Position numbers and translations under genes: made by a program
The notes under the pieces: generated by a model
What the model was told of the DNA's origin: nothing
What the model saw: only the letters and a program-made list of their open reading frames with translations
Databases searched by the model: none
Assembly: GCA_017893485.1 (NCBI GenBank)
Contig: CM030362.1
Location: 35,967,565 to 36,031,564, forward strand
Direction of reading: 5' to 3'
DNA: 64,000 bases
DNA from: Hemerocallis citrina
Lineage: Eukaryota; Streptophyta; Magnoliopsida; Asparagales; Asphodelaceae
In this document: in pieces, positions 12,520 through 24,399 of the stretch
How the letters are laid out: every line of letters starts with the position of its first letter
Numbering within the stretch: position 1 is the first letter of the stretch

Positions 12520-12606
12520 ATAGGGGCAAACTGGGTTTGGGTGATTATATAGGGGCAAACTGGGTTTGGGTGATTATATAGGGGCAAACTGGGTTTGGGT
12601 GAACTG
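12520..12606. repeat. 29-bp tandem repeat, three copies
   Basis: ATAGGGGCAAACTGGGTTTG plus GGTGATTAT is repeated at 12520, 12549 and 12578. The third copy runs into a shorter GAACTGGGTAGTATCC. No coding function is seen. Confidence 0.9.
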
Positions 12607-12839
12607 GGTAGTATCCAATAGGAAGAAGGAATCCAATAAGAGATAGGCCATGAAATAGGTTTAAACAATAGACGAAATCAAGAACAAATTGTATGCCAAA
12701 TAAATGAGAATAAAAAGCTGAATCAATGCAAAATGAATCACAAGAGAGAAGAACAACACACCATACAAAGGGAATGAAAATAAATACAACCAAAAATAAA
12801 ATAAATAATCAATAATTTTATTAAATATAATTAAAAATA

Positions 12840-14076
12840 CAAATATGAGCAATAAGGGTTACACTGAGGTTGGCCCCGGTGACAGACCGTCCGACGCTCA
12901 AGTCAGAATTTTTTTTTTTTGATAAAGGAAAAGAATCCTCAAAAGAGGAATCCGGCCAAAATAGCATATAAAAAAAAACATCCAGTTCAAGATTACAAAC
13001 CGAACACAAAATAGCACTCTGATGCTAAAGAAGCATAAAGCTTCAACACAAAATACCATGAGAATGAAATAGAACAGTAACTAGAGAGAAAAGAAAACAA
13101 CAAAAGATCAAAAGAAAGGATTCAAGCCTCGAGGATCAAGCACCACTAATGGATTTATGTTTCTAGTAATCTCATGCCTTTCAAAAGCTGCTTGCAGAGA
13201 TGAAACCAAAAGCACCCCAGTAATGAATTCTTCATCATGTTGAGACACTGAAGAAATGATATCAAGAGTAGCTGAGATAGGATCAGCATCAGCATCCACA
13301 TTAGCAGCACCCAAACCAGCAACACCCATACCATCAGCATTAAACCCATCAACAATAGCATTTGTAGACATGAGGATATCAGTGGAAGTGGAATCAAATA
13401 CAATCTCATGAACATGAACATCTTGTGTAACATCCAAGCCAGAAGAAGCTGAGATAACAGGAACATAAGTAGTAGAGTCAGCAGAATCCTATGAATAGTA
13501 GAAACTGGAACAACTTGAGATAAATTGTTAGGAATATAAGTAGAAGCAGCAAAAATAATGGCATTAAAGTTCACATGTATTTGTTAAGAAGGATGAAGTA
13601 TATTAGACCATAGATTAGAGCTTTTAGAGGTTTTTAGTGGCAAAATAATGATTATCTGATTTCTGTGGAGGTCATGGGGTATTTAAAGTCGCCTTGGAGA
13701 CCGGCTTCAAATAATAATTTATCTCTACTTTCCATTGTTTTTGATAGAGTTGGTTATTTTCTTTTTCATGAAGAAATAGAAGTGGTTGTGGAGATAGAGT
13801 TTGGACTCTTCTCATATAAATAGATGTGGTTTTTGAACCGTCTCTTATGAATAATTATGAGGTTAAAATGATTTTTAGATAATCATGAACTCCTTCATGT
13901 TGGGCTGTTGTGACAACCCAGTTTGACAAATCCATTTTGGGTAGTTGGGCTTGAAAGATGCCCAACTCCCTTTTACAAACTCGTTTCTAGTTGAATTTAC
14001 CATTTTACCCCTGAAAGCTTTAAGATTAGTGCTCGATTTGATCAGTCCCAATTTGGTTCTATTTTTACCAATATCA
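12840..14076 (-). mobile_element. Old, diverged LTR of the gag-only family, split by another insertion
   Basis: Two blocks match the LTRs at 16343 and 26902. The block around 12875-12906 ends CCGACGCTCAAGTCAG. The block at about 13650-14076 has TATTTAAAGTCGCC, TTTACCATTTTACCCCTGAA, AGCTTTAAGATT and a terminal ATATCA. The order is the same as in the intact LTRs, but similarity is much lower. The part between is replaced by a poly-A-tailed insertion. It looks like an old solo LTR; its outer left end is not clear. Confidence 0.55.
12909..13600 (-). mobile_element. Poly-A-tailed retro-insertion (truncated LINE or retrocopy)
   Basis: A T run at 12909-12920 followed by GATAAAGG has the same T-run/GATAA form as the 3' ends of both LINEs in this window, on the - strand. 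It carries two overlapping low-complexity - strand frames (about 13108-13574), rich in valine/alanine or leucine/methionine, which I cannot match to a family. The upper end is uncertain. Confidence 0.45.
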
Positions 14077-14109
14077 GAATCATTTGCTTTGGGATGCAAC
14101 CGGTAGTGG

Positions 14110-14753
14110 AGAGAGGATTTAGCCAAAATGACAAACACACACGCGCGCGCGCGTGCTCGGCCCGGCCCGGGCCCCGGCTCGGTTCGGTCCGGTCTGGTCT
14201 GGCTTAAATTTTTATTTTATTTCTTTTGCCCAGACAAACTCTTCCCCTACTGAACTAAAAAGGCTTTTCAGATTCAGTAACTGGTGCCCATTACTCTGTA
14301 ACAGCCAAGTAATGGCTCACCAGTTATGAATCTGAAGAGTCCCCATTACTCTGCTGTTACAGAGTAAGTAATGGCAGCTGCTGAACAGTCTTCAGTCCAA
14401 CTTTCCTCTATAAAACCAGACAGAGTCTTATATACAGATATAGAATTTTTACATTTCTTTTCTTCTTCTTCTCCTCTGTGTTAGAGTCAAGTGTTAACTG
14501 AGAGTACAACACAGACAACAGTTCGTTGTCTCTGAAGCAGGGGTGCTGCATTCTTCAGAGAAGGTACAGTTGTATCCTGGGAAGCAATTCGCCGGTAACC
14601 GTCACACTACGGGGCGAATTCTGCTTTAAGGATAGAGATTTCAAATCTCGACTCTGTGCAAATCCTTTACTTACTGTTTTCTTCAATTGTTTTTTGATTC
14701 CTTCACAAATTCTGTTGGGATTTTTATTATTTTATATTCAGGTTCTAACATGA
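14110..14753 (+). mobile_element. Probable LTR (copia-like) terminating at the kinase breakpoint
   Basis: The receptor-kinase reading frame (- strand) stops abruptly at 14754. The + strand sequence there ends GGTTCTAACA, a typical LTR end. Upstream lie a CTATAAAA TATA box near 14407 and a pyrimidine-rich leader. A (CG)n/(CA)n stretch at about 14128-14152 and a GC-rich block lie near the presumed start. No matching TSD or second LTR was found, so the left limit is a guess. Confidence 0.4.
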
Positions 14754-14839
14754 ACAGGCTGTAAGAATCTTAACAAGATTCCGGTGGCGGATGTTTCTCA
14801 GGGCTTCACATTCTTTTCATTGCTCCTTGCAGTTGAAGG

Positions 14840-15365
14840 TAGCACTATCACATTTACCCGATACCTGGACCCGATCCGGACCTGGCATTGGACCGGAACC
14901 GACCCGATCTGTACGGGTCCGGGTCCGGGTCCAGGTCCAGGTCCGGGTCCGGGTCCTAAAATAAGACCCGATGCACTTTCGGGTCCGGGTCCGGGTCCGG
15001 GTCCTCTCAAAATAAAACCGACCCAGACCCGAACCCGGACCCGGACCCGGACCAGTTAAAAAATACCCCCAAACATATAGAATTTAAATAATAGGGTTAT
15101 AAGAATATACATATAAAAGTAATTGTTGAAGATAAATGTGTAAATATAATATTCATTCATGTGCTTAAGTGCAAAAATTGTTAGAATCGTAGGGTATCGG
15201 GTGCAAAAATACTTAAGTGGAAATATTTATTCTCTACTATAGGACCCGACAGGTAATTTTTTTAACTAGGACCCGGACCCGATTCTTGCAAGTCCGGGTC
15301 CAATTTTTGGATCCGTGAGGTACCGGGTCCGGGTCCGGGTAGTGGAGGACCTGATACCAGCTCTA
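14840..15365. mobile_element. hAT-type MITE made largely of GGGTCC hexamers
   Basis: The element is 526 bp, flanked by the exact 8-bp duplication GTTGAAGG (14832-14839 and 15366-15373). Its ends are imperfect inverted repeats starting TAGCACTATC on the left and TAGAGCTGGT (complement of the right end). The 8-bp TSD and TAG termini fit the hAT superfamily. The interior has GGGTCC arrays facing GGACCC arrays. It interrupts the kinase domain of the LRR pseudogene. Confidence 0.8.
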
Positions 15366-16342
15366 GTTGAAGGTTTAGTACTTTTACTGCAAAGACCTCC
15401 ATTCTATCATGATCATTGTTGAGTATTCCTTATATACTGCTCGAAAACTTCCCGACCCAACTAGGTTATCGATGGAGAATCCATTCGTCGCTTTAACAAG
15501 TTCATTGTAGGAGATTCTCCCATGTTCGTTTACACGTGTCGTGTCTTGGTGTTTTCTTCGTTGACTTCCTGATACAACAAAAGCGCGAAAAAGGAAATAG
15601 ACGAATCTAAAATGATCACCAACAGTTTAAGAGTGTTATGCTTCTTGTAGTTTGTAGATAGAGAGGAACAAGCTGGTAAATGCAATTTTGGGTTTCCTCC
15701 ACATAGCTTACTGTTTCCGTGCTTATGTTTGCAAAAACCCCAGATCGTGGAACTTCGCCCTCAAATTATTGAAAGAGAGATCAAGGGAGTATAAGAATCA
15801 AAAGTTCTGAAAGTAATATGGAATTGTCCCCAACAAGTTGTTCTGCGAAAAGTTTAGTTCTTGAATACCTCTCAATGCACTAAAAAGATGAAGGAATACC
15901 CCCCACGAAATAAGTTGCCTTCTAGGTAAACTTGTTCGAGCGCTAGGCAATCGCCAATACTACTCAGAATATCCCTTGTCAGTTTGTTCAAACTGATGTC
16001 GAAATATTCCAAGTTATGCAAGTTCCGTACTTCTGATGGCAAAGGGTCTTGTTAAGGAATTGTATGCTGAACCCAAGTATCCGGACAGGGCGGATATGGT
16101 AAGAGTCTCTTTTGGTATGCCACCGATACGCTTGTTCAAGTCAGTTGACTAAGGTTGCTGACGGAGGATGGGATCTTTCCAGATAACTTGTGATCACCCG
16201 AATCCAAAGCTCGCAGGTTCTGCAGTATCCCGATAGAATCAGGAATAGAACCATGGAGCAAGTTTGGATCCAAGTCGAGATTTGTCAAGCCAACAAGGTT
16301 ACCAATCTCCCGAGTTATGCTTCCGGAAATTCCATTGTTTTC

Positions 16343-16956
16343 TGTTACCGCTAAATCTGGTGTTGGGGTAAACAGATTGTATTTGTAGATTCTTGAAAAA
16401 CTTGAATAGCAAACCTGAACCTGTTCCGCCGGAGTTTGACCGCTGACTCCTGCCGTTCACCTGCAAAAAGTGCGAGCACCGGGGTTGATCCCGGCGACGC
16501 ACCCTCCGACGCTCAAGTCAGTAATTATGAAAGATTATGAAAGAGCGTAAATTGGCAAAAGAGTGACTACCTCTTAATAGTGGTGGATGAGGGATATTTA
16601 TAGTCGCCGTTGGGGTCAGATTAGGAATGTAATCCCTGTGATCAGATAAGGAATGTAATCCCTGTGATCAGATTAGGAATGTAATCCCTAATTCCCAGTG
16701 AAAGGATAGATGTGAATCAGGGTCGTTGATTAGGACTAATCAGGAACCCTAATTCTATCCTGCTGGACCGGGTTCATTTCGGGTTGGGACCCGTATCCAG
16801 TTGAGGTGGATCCGTTCGTGGGTTATTGGGTCTTGAAGAAAGACCCAGTTCCCATTTCAGATCCGTTTGTAGGTGAAATTACCGTTTTACCCCGGAGCTT
16901 TAAGATTCGTGTCCGATTTGAATGGCCCCGATTTAATCATATTTTTAGCCATATCA
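16343..16956 (-). repeat. 3' LTR of the gag-only element
   Basis: Begins TGTTACCGCTAAATC and ends GCCATATCA on the + strand. It contains three 25-bp copies of GGAATGTAATCCCTGTGATC-type sequence at about 16622-16691. The left edge abuts TSD TTTTC. Confidence 0.92.
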
Positions 16957-16973
16957 CGAGCCCCCCACTCCTG
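16957..16973 (-). promoter_or_regulatory. Polypurine tract of the gag-only element
   Basis: On the - strand GGAGTGGGGGGCTCG lies directly upstream of the 3' LTR. This is the expected plus-strand DNA primer position and it sets the element's orientation. Confidence 0.65.
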
Positions 16974-17389
16974 GAGACTGAGTTTTACAGTCTTCGAGGA
17001 GTAGTTTTGTTGTTCTAATGGTGTACGAGATTTTATCGGTGTTCTTAAGGGAGTTTGGAATCTTGCTCGGGGTGTAACGGTGTTAATCTGGGCTTGTAAA
17101 ATGCCCAAAAATATCCTCGGAATTTTCTGGATTTTTGGTGATTTTTCCAGATTTTTTTGAATTTTTTCTCATTTTTTTGAATTTTTTATTCATTTTCCGA
17201 ATTAAATAATTAATTATCGAAAATATTAATTAATTATTCTAATTTAATAATTATTTTTTCAGAATTTAAAATTAATTTTTCTGAATTAATAATTATTTTT
17301 AGAATTTTTAATTAATTTTTTTCGATTTTTTAAATAATTAAAACAAATTAATAAATTAATAAATTAATTAAATATTACCTGGACACGTG

Positions 17390-19146
17390 GCACGTTTCTG
17401 AGCGTCGATCGTGATCAGATGTGCGCGCATCGCGAGACAGATCACGTTCTGGACACGTGGCGCGTTTCTGAGCGTCGATCGTGTCGTGACGCGATTTTTG
17501 AGAAGATCGGATGGTGCGTGTAGGTCGGCAGCATTTTTCTCCAATTTTTAGCTCGGATTTCATGTTGCTCGGAATCCGAGCAACTTCGTGCACATTTCGC
17601 GCAGCTCGGCATCCGACCAAGGAGGTGAAGCCACGTGGCATAATACGTATATATTTTTTTTCTTTCTTTTCTCTCCCGCCCAGTTCCTTCTTTCTCTTCT
17701 TCTTTGCTCTTTTCTTTCTCCCATAATCCCACAGTCCTTCCCTTTCGACTTTGACCTCGCCTTTTCGCCTCCGACCTCGCTCCCTCTCCGCACTCATCCG
17801 GCGAGGAGCTTGGCGACGAGAGGAATGGAACTCGGAGTTGGGATTGACGAGGATGCGAACTTCGCAAGTGAGCTCGGCATGGAGAAGGTGGCGAGGAATG
17901 GAGGCGAGCTCCGTGTAGAGGGGAGCTCGTCGGAGGGGGAGCGGCGAGTTGGAGGTGAGCTCGGTGTTGAAGGAGCTCGGTACTGTGTTCGGCGTTGGAA
18001 TGGAGCTTGGAGGTGAGAGGGCTCACCGATGGCTTGGTCGAGGGAGGAGCTCGAGCTCGGAGGTGTGAGGCTTTGAGCTCGGCGAGGAATGGAGGCGAGC
18101 TCGGAGCTTTGAAGGTGAAAGGGCTCGCTGATGGCTTGGTCGAGGGAGGAGCTCGAGCTCGGAGGTGCGAGGCTTTGAGCTCGGCGAGGAATGGAGGCGA
18201 GCTCGGAGCTTTGAAGGTGAGAGGGCTCGACATTGGAATGGGAGCTCGGAGTCGATGAGAGCTCGCGCTCGTGAAGGTTTGAGTGCTCGGCACCGGAGTG
18301 AAGGTTGAAGCTCGGCAACGATGGGTTCGGCGAGGTCGAGCTTGGTAAGAGTGAGAGCTCGGCTTTGGAGGTGGGCGACCGAAGACGAGCTCGGCAGTGG
18401 AGAAGAGAAGCTCGGCAACGATGGGTTTTTTCTTTTTCTGGTTTTGGCGGGAGAGTGGAGAAGAGGAGAGGAAGGGTATGGGTGTTCGGGTTTGGATCCC
18501 TTAACGGGTCCGAACCCGACCCTTGTGCTCCCTTTTTCTTTTTTTTTCCGGCGAATCCGAGCACGGATTTTGAGGGACAATTTTTGCTATTTTGCAGCTC
18601 GGTAGGACAGTAGCTCGGATTGTAGATCCGAGCTACGTGGCTCGATCTGGACGGTTGATCACGATCGTGGCGCGAATCACGAGACAAGAGGCTCAAATTT
18701 CGAGAAAACGTTATCTTGTCGTTTTGTGGAGACGTAGCGTGATCTGAGCCGTTCATCACCTTTTGCACGATTTTCGCAAAGATCCAACTGTTGGAGTTGC
18801 TCGGTATCGTTTTTCTTCAAGTGTGGAGCTCGGATTGGCACTTGCTCGGAATCTGAGCGTCTTACTTGAGTGGGTCGGCTCGGGTTGCTAGTCATTCGGC
18901 ACAACTGTATTGCGATCCACTTTTTCGGTGCTACGGAGGTCCGATCGGGGCGTGCGACCCCTCGTTTCGAAGCTAACTCGAAGATCTACAGCTTCTCTTT
19001 AGGAGTGGGATGAAGATTCACCCTCCTTCATGGTCAAAATATCACCGCAACATCCTTGTCTTCATGAAGTTGAGGAGTGTTTTGGTCTTGGGGATTTTTG
19101 AAGAGGAGATCTACTCCTAGAGGCGGAGAAGATGTGCTAGGAAGAC
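17390..19146. repeat. GAGCTCGG-rich noncoding interior of the gag-only element
   Basis: GC-rich DNA with dozens of GAGCTCGG-like words. It includes a 102-bp tandem duplication (units from 18021 and 18123, partial third at 18225, GGCTTGGTCGAGGGAGGAGC). It also holds one copy of a roughly 230-bp block around GATCTGGACGGTTGATCACG (about 18640-18850) that recurs, diverged, at about 23430-23640 and 23725-23920. Long open frames here come from composition and lack any family similarity I can recognise. Confidence 0.7.
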
Positions 19147-19151
19147 CCTCG

Positions 19152-22100
19152 TGTAACACCCCGAATTTCAAATAAGGATAAATTCGAGATTTCACAGGAT
19201 CTTTACTTCACTTCGTACAATTTTACAAGGAAATTTAAAACTTTTCATTAATACATCAGAGTTCAATTACAACTTGGTTTTACACAACGGAAGAATAAAA
19301 TTTACAATAAAACATTTACAACATCTTTAAAATAAAGCAGCATCAGCATATCCACTTTATAGCTTCATGAATGGTCCTTTACCTGCATGTTAATCTGTGG
19401 GCTCGTCAGTTACTTACAACTGACGAAATGTTATACACGGCTATCCTCTCTATGCCGGGAATAGTATAACGATCTCATACTTTAACAAATCACAAAAAGA
19501 TTGAATGAACAAGTAAAGTGTCAAGAGTCATTATTCTAAATATAAGTGTATGTCATGCCTTAATGCTTAATGCACACAATTTTACACTAGGATGACACTA
19601 ATGCACACTTGTTCAGATTCTATGCATCCCATACTACATAGGTCTGAGGGCAAGCGCCTACGTACTCCACATTGAAGGGTTCGATCCCTCGCCATGAGAC
19701 TACCCAGTAATAAAAACAAGTTTTAGAGTTATTTCACAGATACGGATCTCAGCCTCCCTGGCTAGCCTCTCTGGCTATAATAACAGATCCCAGCCTCCCT
19801 GGCTATTATATCGTGAGAATAATCCCGTAAATGCCCTTCCAGCCCCGGTATATACATATTCTTTGGAGTATGGTAAACATCCGTCGACTACCCTAAGTCC
19901 CGGATAAAATACAGTCCATCTCCTATGGGGCAACCACAGTCCACCAACTGGGTCGATAGCCACGGAGATCCACCGCCGACTATATAGAAGCACCCATTTA
20001 CGTTTGCACAAGTCTATTACATCTTCACCTAAGTGCCTAATTATTTTTAGTTCAAGACATGAATATGCTATCACCCTAGAATCAGTTTTACCTCATACCG
20101 GATTTATTCACAAAATACGAGATCGCCCGACGGCATTATCTCAAAATCATATCAATTCTTTCTTTCAAAATTACCGGTAACCGAAGTCTTACTAATTCTT
20201 AATCATAATCTTTCATGTACAAGAAACATGGGTACACATACCCTTTAGTAATCATGTCTTAAACTTATATAATTTCTTCTTTCAACTTAATCACAAGTAA
20301 TCATAGTCTCATCATTATTCATTATCTAGTCATCCGTTCACATTCTTTATAAGCAAAGGAATAATTTCTTTTAAGAACACAATTCTATCACATGAGATTT
20401 CATAATAAAATCAAGCCATTATAATGTCTCACTTTACTTAGAATATTCTTCGAACAAATAAGAGTAAAATTCTCTTCAAGAAAATCACTTCACAAAAGTA
20501 ATACTTTACATTTCTTCTTAAAACATATAAACCTTGTAGTAAATATGAAGACTACATTATACAATGCACAAGTAGCCGAACAACTAGTTTGCTACAGTTT
20601 GCTTGGGTACATAGGCCAAATATTTTCGAAAGTGGACCAGTTATGGACTAACTTTGGTAAATATTTTCAAAAGTGGACCAGGCTGGTAAATATTTTCCAC
20701 GGTGGATTAGTTTCGGAAATTATTTTCTTTTTACCCTTTTCATTATCATGTCTTCACTTAGATATTTCCATGTCTCTAGCCATCCACAATTTGATCTATA
20801 TCTCATTTGGCATCAATCATAATTCTCTTTTAGTTCATTCATGAATCAACAACAATAGCAATTTCATTTGCAAATTTTAAACTCGTGAAGTCTCTCCAAT
20901 TAATCAAATACAAATAATTCACAACTTAATCAATGTTCTATTCATAATTCACTTATTCTCAATTCTTTCCAACAAGAATTCTATTCATGCATTCATCTAA
21001 TTTAAACTCATTAACAATTTGAGTACACATAGAAATCTAGAATTTCACATTCATCATAATTGCATAATCTCAACAAGAGAAACTAATTCTCACATCAAAG
21101 TCTTTTTTTTTTATAAAAAAAATCATATTCTTAAAAATAATTAACTTAAGAACAAAATTTCATTCTATCTTCAAGTATCTCTTTTACTTCTCAAATATAC
21201 TTGAAAAATTCTACAACTATTTTTACTATATTCTATTTCATTTTATAAGAGTATTAGAATTTTTCCCCAAATTTAATTTGCATTTAAACTCATTAAGAAG
21301 TCTCAACAATCTTCCTACAAATTATACATTTCGACATTTACAATCATGCGTACTAGTATGGTTTGTGACAGTAATTCATTTTATTATTTTTAACTATCGT
21401 GATGGAAAATTGTTCTCTTAGTCATAACAATATTTCTACCATTCATAAACACAATATATTTATCCCATCACATTTTACTTTATTTATCAAAATTAGCATG
21501 TTTGTACTACAATATAAAAATCAACCACTAACACAATATTAATCTTTCTTTCTTATTCATTACTCAACATGATCCTAGAACATAAAACAACATTTTTCAA
21601 CAAATTTTCCATACAAAAGAATACATTTTTAACATGCATAACATTTTACAAGCATTCTAACATGATCTATGGTATTAGCTCTTTAGTCAAAATCTCCTAT
21701 TATTTGTTTAATCATAACAATATTGTTCTCATTCATAGCATGTAACACTAACATGAAATTTTAACTACATATCAAACCAAAATGCTCATAAATGGTCACT
21801 AGCATGAATAGTTCTAAATTAGAAAGCATGAGAACCCACCTTTTGTTTGAAGGTTGAAAACTACAAGTGAATGGCTCCTCCTTGCTCCTAGCTTTACAAG
21901 CAACTCCTAGTTCTCTTCTCCTCCTAGCAAAAGCTTCAAGCAAGAGAACCTCCAAGTACAATATCTTTCTTACTCTCTTTCTTTTTCTTACACTCTTTTC
22001 TTTCTCTCTTGCTTCTCTTTTCTTTTCTTTTCTTTCTCTTGCTTTAATTCTAATTTTTGTGTGTGAAATAGAATGAGAAATGAGTTGCTATTTATAGGAC

Positions 22101-23122
22101 AATGCTATGGACTATATTGCAAAATCTCCCACCTAATAACTTCTCATTTTAATTCTCTTTTTAATTACCCATCTTTTCATTTCTCAACTCCTAAAAACTC
22201 CCATCCTTTCATATACCCACTTCTCTAATTCTCTAACTCCCAAACTCTCTCTCTTCCCACTCCTTTTTCTTTACATGCCCAACCGGCCACTTCAGCACAC
22301 TCAGCACACTTGTGTGCTGTGCTTTCCTATTGCTTCTTGTGGGCTTCTTTCACAATATACTTATATATACTTTTTTTTTATTTTTTCCATTTACCTAATC
22401 AACCATAGCAGCCCACTCTTCAACTCAACATACCGAAAACCGTGGGCCATCACATTATACTATCCATTTCCAAACCATTTCCAAACATAATCAACAGCAA
22501 AGTGTTTTATATCAAAAGCTATTAACTTATACATATGTATACACTACTAATATATATACATATACTACTATTTATATTATTTGAAAATCACGTGTGTTAG
22601 ACACGCTCCGAAATTTATTTTGAAAAACAAATGCGTTTACCGAAAACACGTGCATCGCACGTAAAACATGAAAATGCGAAAATCGACTTTATCAATGAAA
22701 AATTATTAAATATGATCGAAAACAATATAAGAAAAATATATTTACTAATTTTTATGTATTTCATGATGAAATCACAACACGTAGAAAGCACGTGCATTAT
22801 ACGTGCAAAAAGTCGAAAAAATGCATTTTAATCAAAATAGGGGGAAAATAAATTTCAGTTTTATAAAATAGATTTAAATACATAAAAATAAATAATTTAA
22901 ACCTATAGAAAATATTATACGTAGTGGTGGAAGCACGTGCATCAAAACACGTAAAAAGCACGTAAATCCCAGGGATTAAATATTATATTTTAGTTGACTA
23001 AAATCAATACGAAAAATGTATAAATAGTACGAATCTAAAATATGTAGTGAAATGTATTACAAAATATACGTACGTAACACCCAGGGGCAAAATTGTAATT
23101 TCCAATTTTGCGGGGTGTTACA
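19152..23122 (-). mobile_element. Solo LTR, about 4 kb (chromovirus Del/Tekay-like), nested
   Basis: A 3971-bp unit begins TGTAACACCCCGAATTTC and ends GCGGGGTGTTACA. It is flanked by the exact 5-bp duplication CCTCG (19147-19151 and 23123-23127). The TG...CA ends and 5-bp TSD fit an LTR element. No second LTR or coding domain is present, so a solo LTR left by recombination is the simplest reading. A TATAAATA box at 22089-22096 on the - strand gives the orientation. Such long LTRs starting TGTAACACCCC are known in Del/Tekay gypsy elements; that assignment is inference. Confidence 0.75.
22089..22096 (-). promoter_or_regulatory. TATA box of the nested solo LTR
   Basis: TATAAATA on the - strand. 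Upstream (higher coordinates) are four CACGTG G-boxes at 22589, 22647, 22789 and 22934, placed as a U3 promoter or enhancer would be. Confidence 0.5.
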
Positions 23123-23159
23123 CCTCGTAAGAGCCATGGGAAGACCCATTCTTTGATGT

Positions 23160-24390
23160 GAGTGCAAGGAGCAACTCTATAGGAGAGTTTTGAGCTCCGA
23201 TCTTGCTTAGAAGAGGCCTGCTTTGGAGGTGAGCGGAGTGAAGGGCTCGGCTCTAGGAGAGAGCCATTTGTGAGACAAGTGTGAGGAGGAACTCTAGGAG
23301 AGAGTTGTGCTCCAAACTTGTTGAGAAGGGGTCCGCCTTCGAGGTGAGCGGAGCGAAGAGCTTGGCTCTAGGAGAGAGCCATTTGGGAAACGAGTGTGAG
23401 GAGGAACTCTAGGAGAGAGTCGCGAGCTCGATCTGAACCGTTGGATCTCGGTGCGGATCTCAAGGTAGGCTCGGTTCCCAAGAAAATGCTATCTTATCGT
23501 TTAGTGGACGTGGCGTAATCTGGACCGTCCATCATCTCAGGTACGATTTTCACAATGATCCAACGGTTGGAGAAGCTCGGCAGCGTTTTTCTTCACTTTT
23601 GCGGGTCGGATTGGCACTTGCTCGGTCTCCGAGCGATGTAGCTCGATAGCCGATCGTATAGCTCGGTGGCCAAACTGTTGGCTCGGATCGCCAGTTGCTC
23701 GGCTCGAACTGCCGAGCATCGTGGAGCGATCTGAGCCGTCGAATCTTGGCACGAATCTCGAGGCGGGCACGGTTTCCAAGAAAACAGTATCTTGTCGTGT
23801 AGTGGTGGTGGCACGATCTGGGCCGTCCGATCGAAATCTTACGCGAATTTTGAGGGAAAAGTTGTTTTTCTCCAATTCGCAGCTCGGATTGGCACTTGCT
23901 TGGAAATCCGAGCTATCCTCTTGGTTGTTGAGGTCGGATCGCCTGTCGCTCGGATTTTGGTTCCAAGGGACGTGGAGAGTCATTTGGGAGACGAGTTTGA
24001 GGAGCAACTCTATGAGATAGTTGTGAGCTCCGAACTCGTTGAGAGGAGGTCCGCCTTGGAGGCGAGCGGAGCGAAAAACTTGACCCTAGGAGAGAGCCAT
24101 TTGGGAGACGAGTTTGAGGAGGAACTCTAGGAGAGAGTTGTGCTCCGAACTAGTTGAGAAGAGGTCCGCCTTGGAGGCGAGCGGAGCGAAAAGCTTGACT
24201 CTAGGAGAGAGCCATTTGGGAGACGAGTTTGAGGAGGAACTCTAGGAGGGTTGTGCTCCGAACTCATTGAGAAGAGGTCCGCTTTGGAGATGAGCGGAGC
24301 GAAGCGCTTGACTCTAGGAGAGAGCCATTTGGGAGACGAGTTTGAGGAGGAACTCTAGGAGAGAGTTGTGCCCCGAATTCGCTGTTTAAG
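23160..24390. repeat. 116-bp tandem repeat array, in two clusters
   Basis: Unit phrases: GAGGAGGAACTCTAGGAGAG, then GAGGTCCGCCTTGGAGGCGA, then GCGGAGCGAAAAGCTTGACT and GAGAGCCATTTGGGAGACGA. Unit starts are near 23160, 23283 and 23398, then 23995, 24111, 24227 and 24340 (period 113-116). The clusters are separated by the 230-bp GATCTGAACCGT-type blocks. The array lies downstream of gag in element orientation. Confidence 0.88.
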
Positions 24391-24399
24391 TGAGAGAAT

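Noticed and set aside
12474..13009. Short - strand hydrophobic frames
   Set aside because: AT-rich and repeat-derived; composition explains the hydrophobicity.
14784..15059. Frame with a GPGPGPG repeat peptide
   Set aside because: Product of the GGGTCC hexamers in the hAT MITE, not a gene.
17442..18768. Long open frames on both strands in the GAGCTCGG-rich region
   Set aside because: Serine/proline/arginine-biased products on several overlapping frames reflect GC-rich repeats inside the retroelement. No family similarity, no start context.
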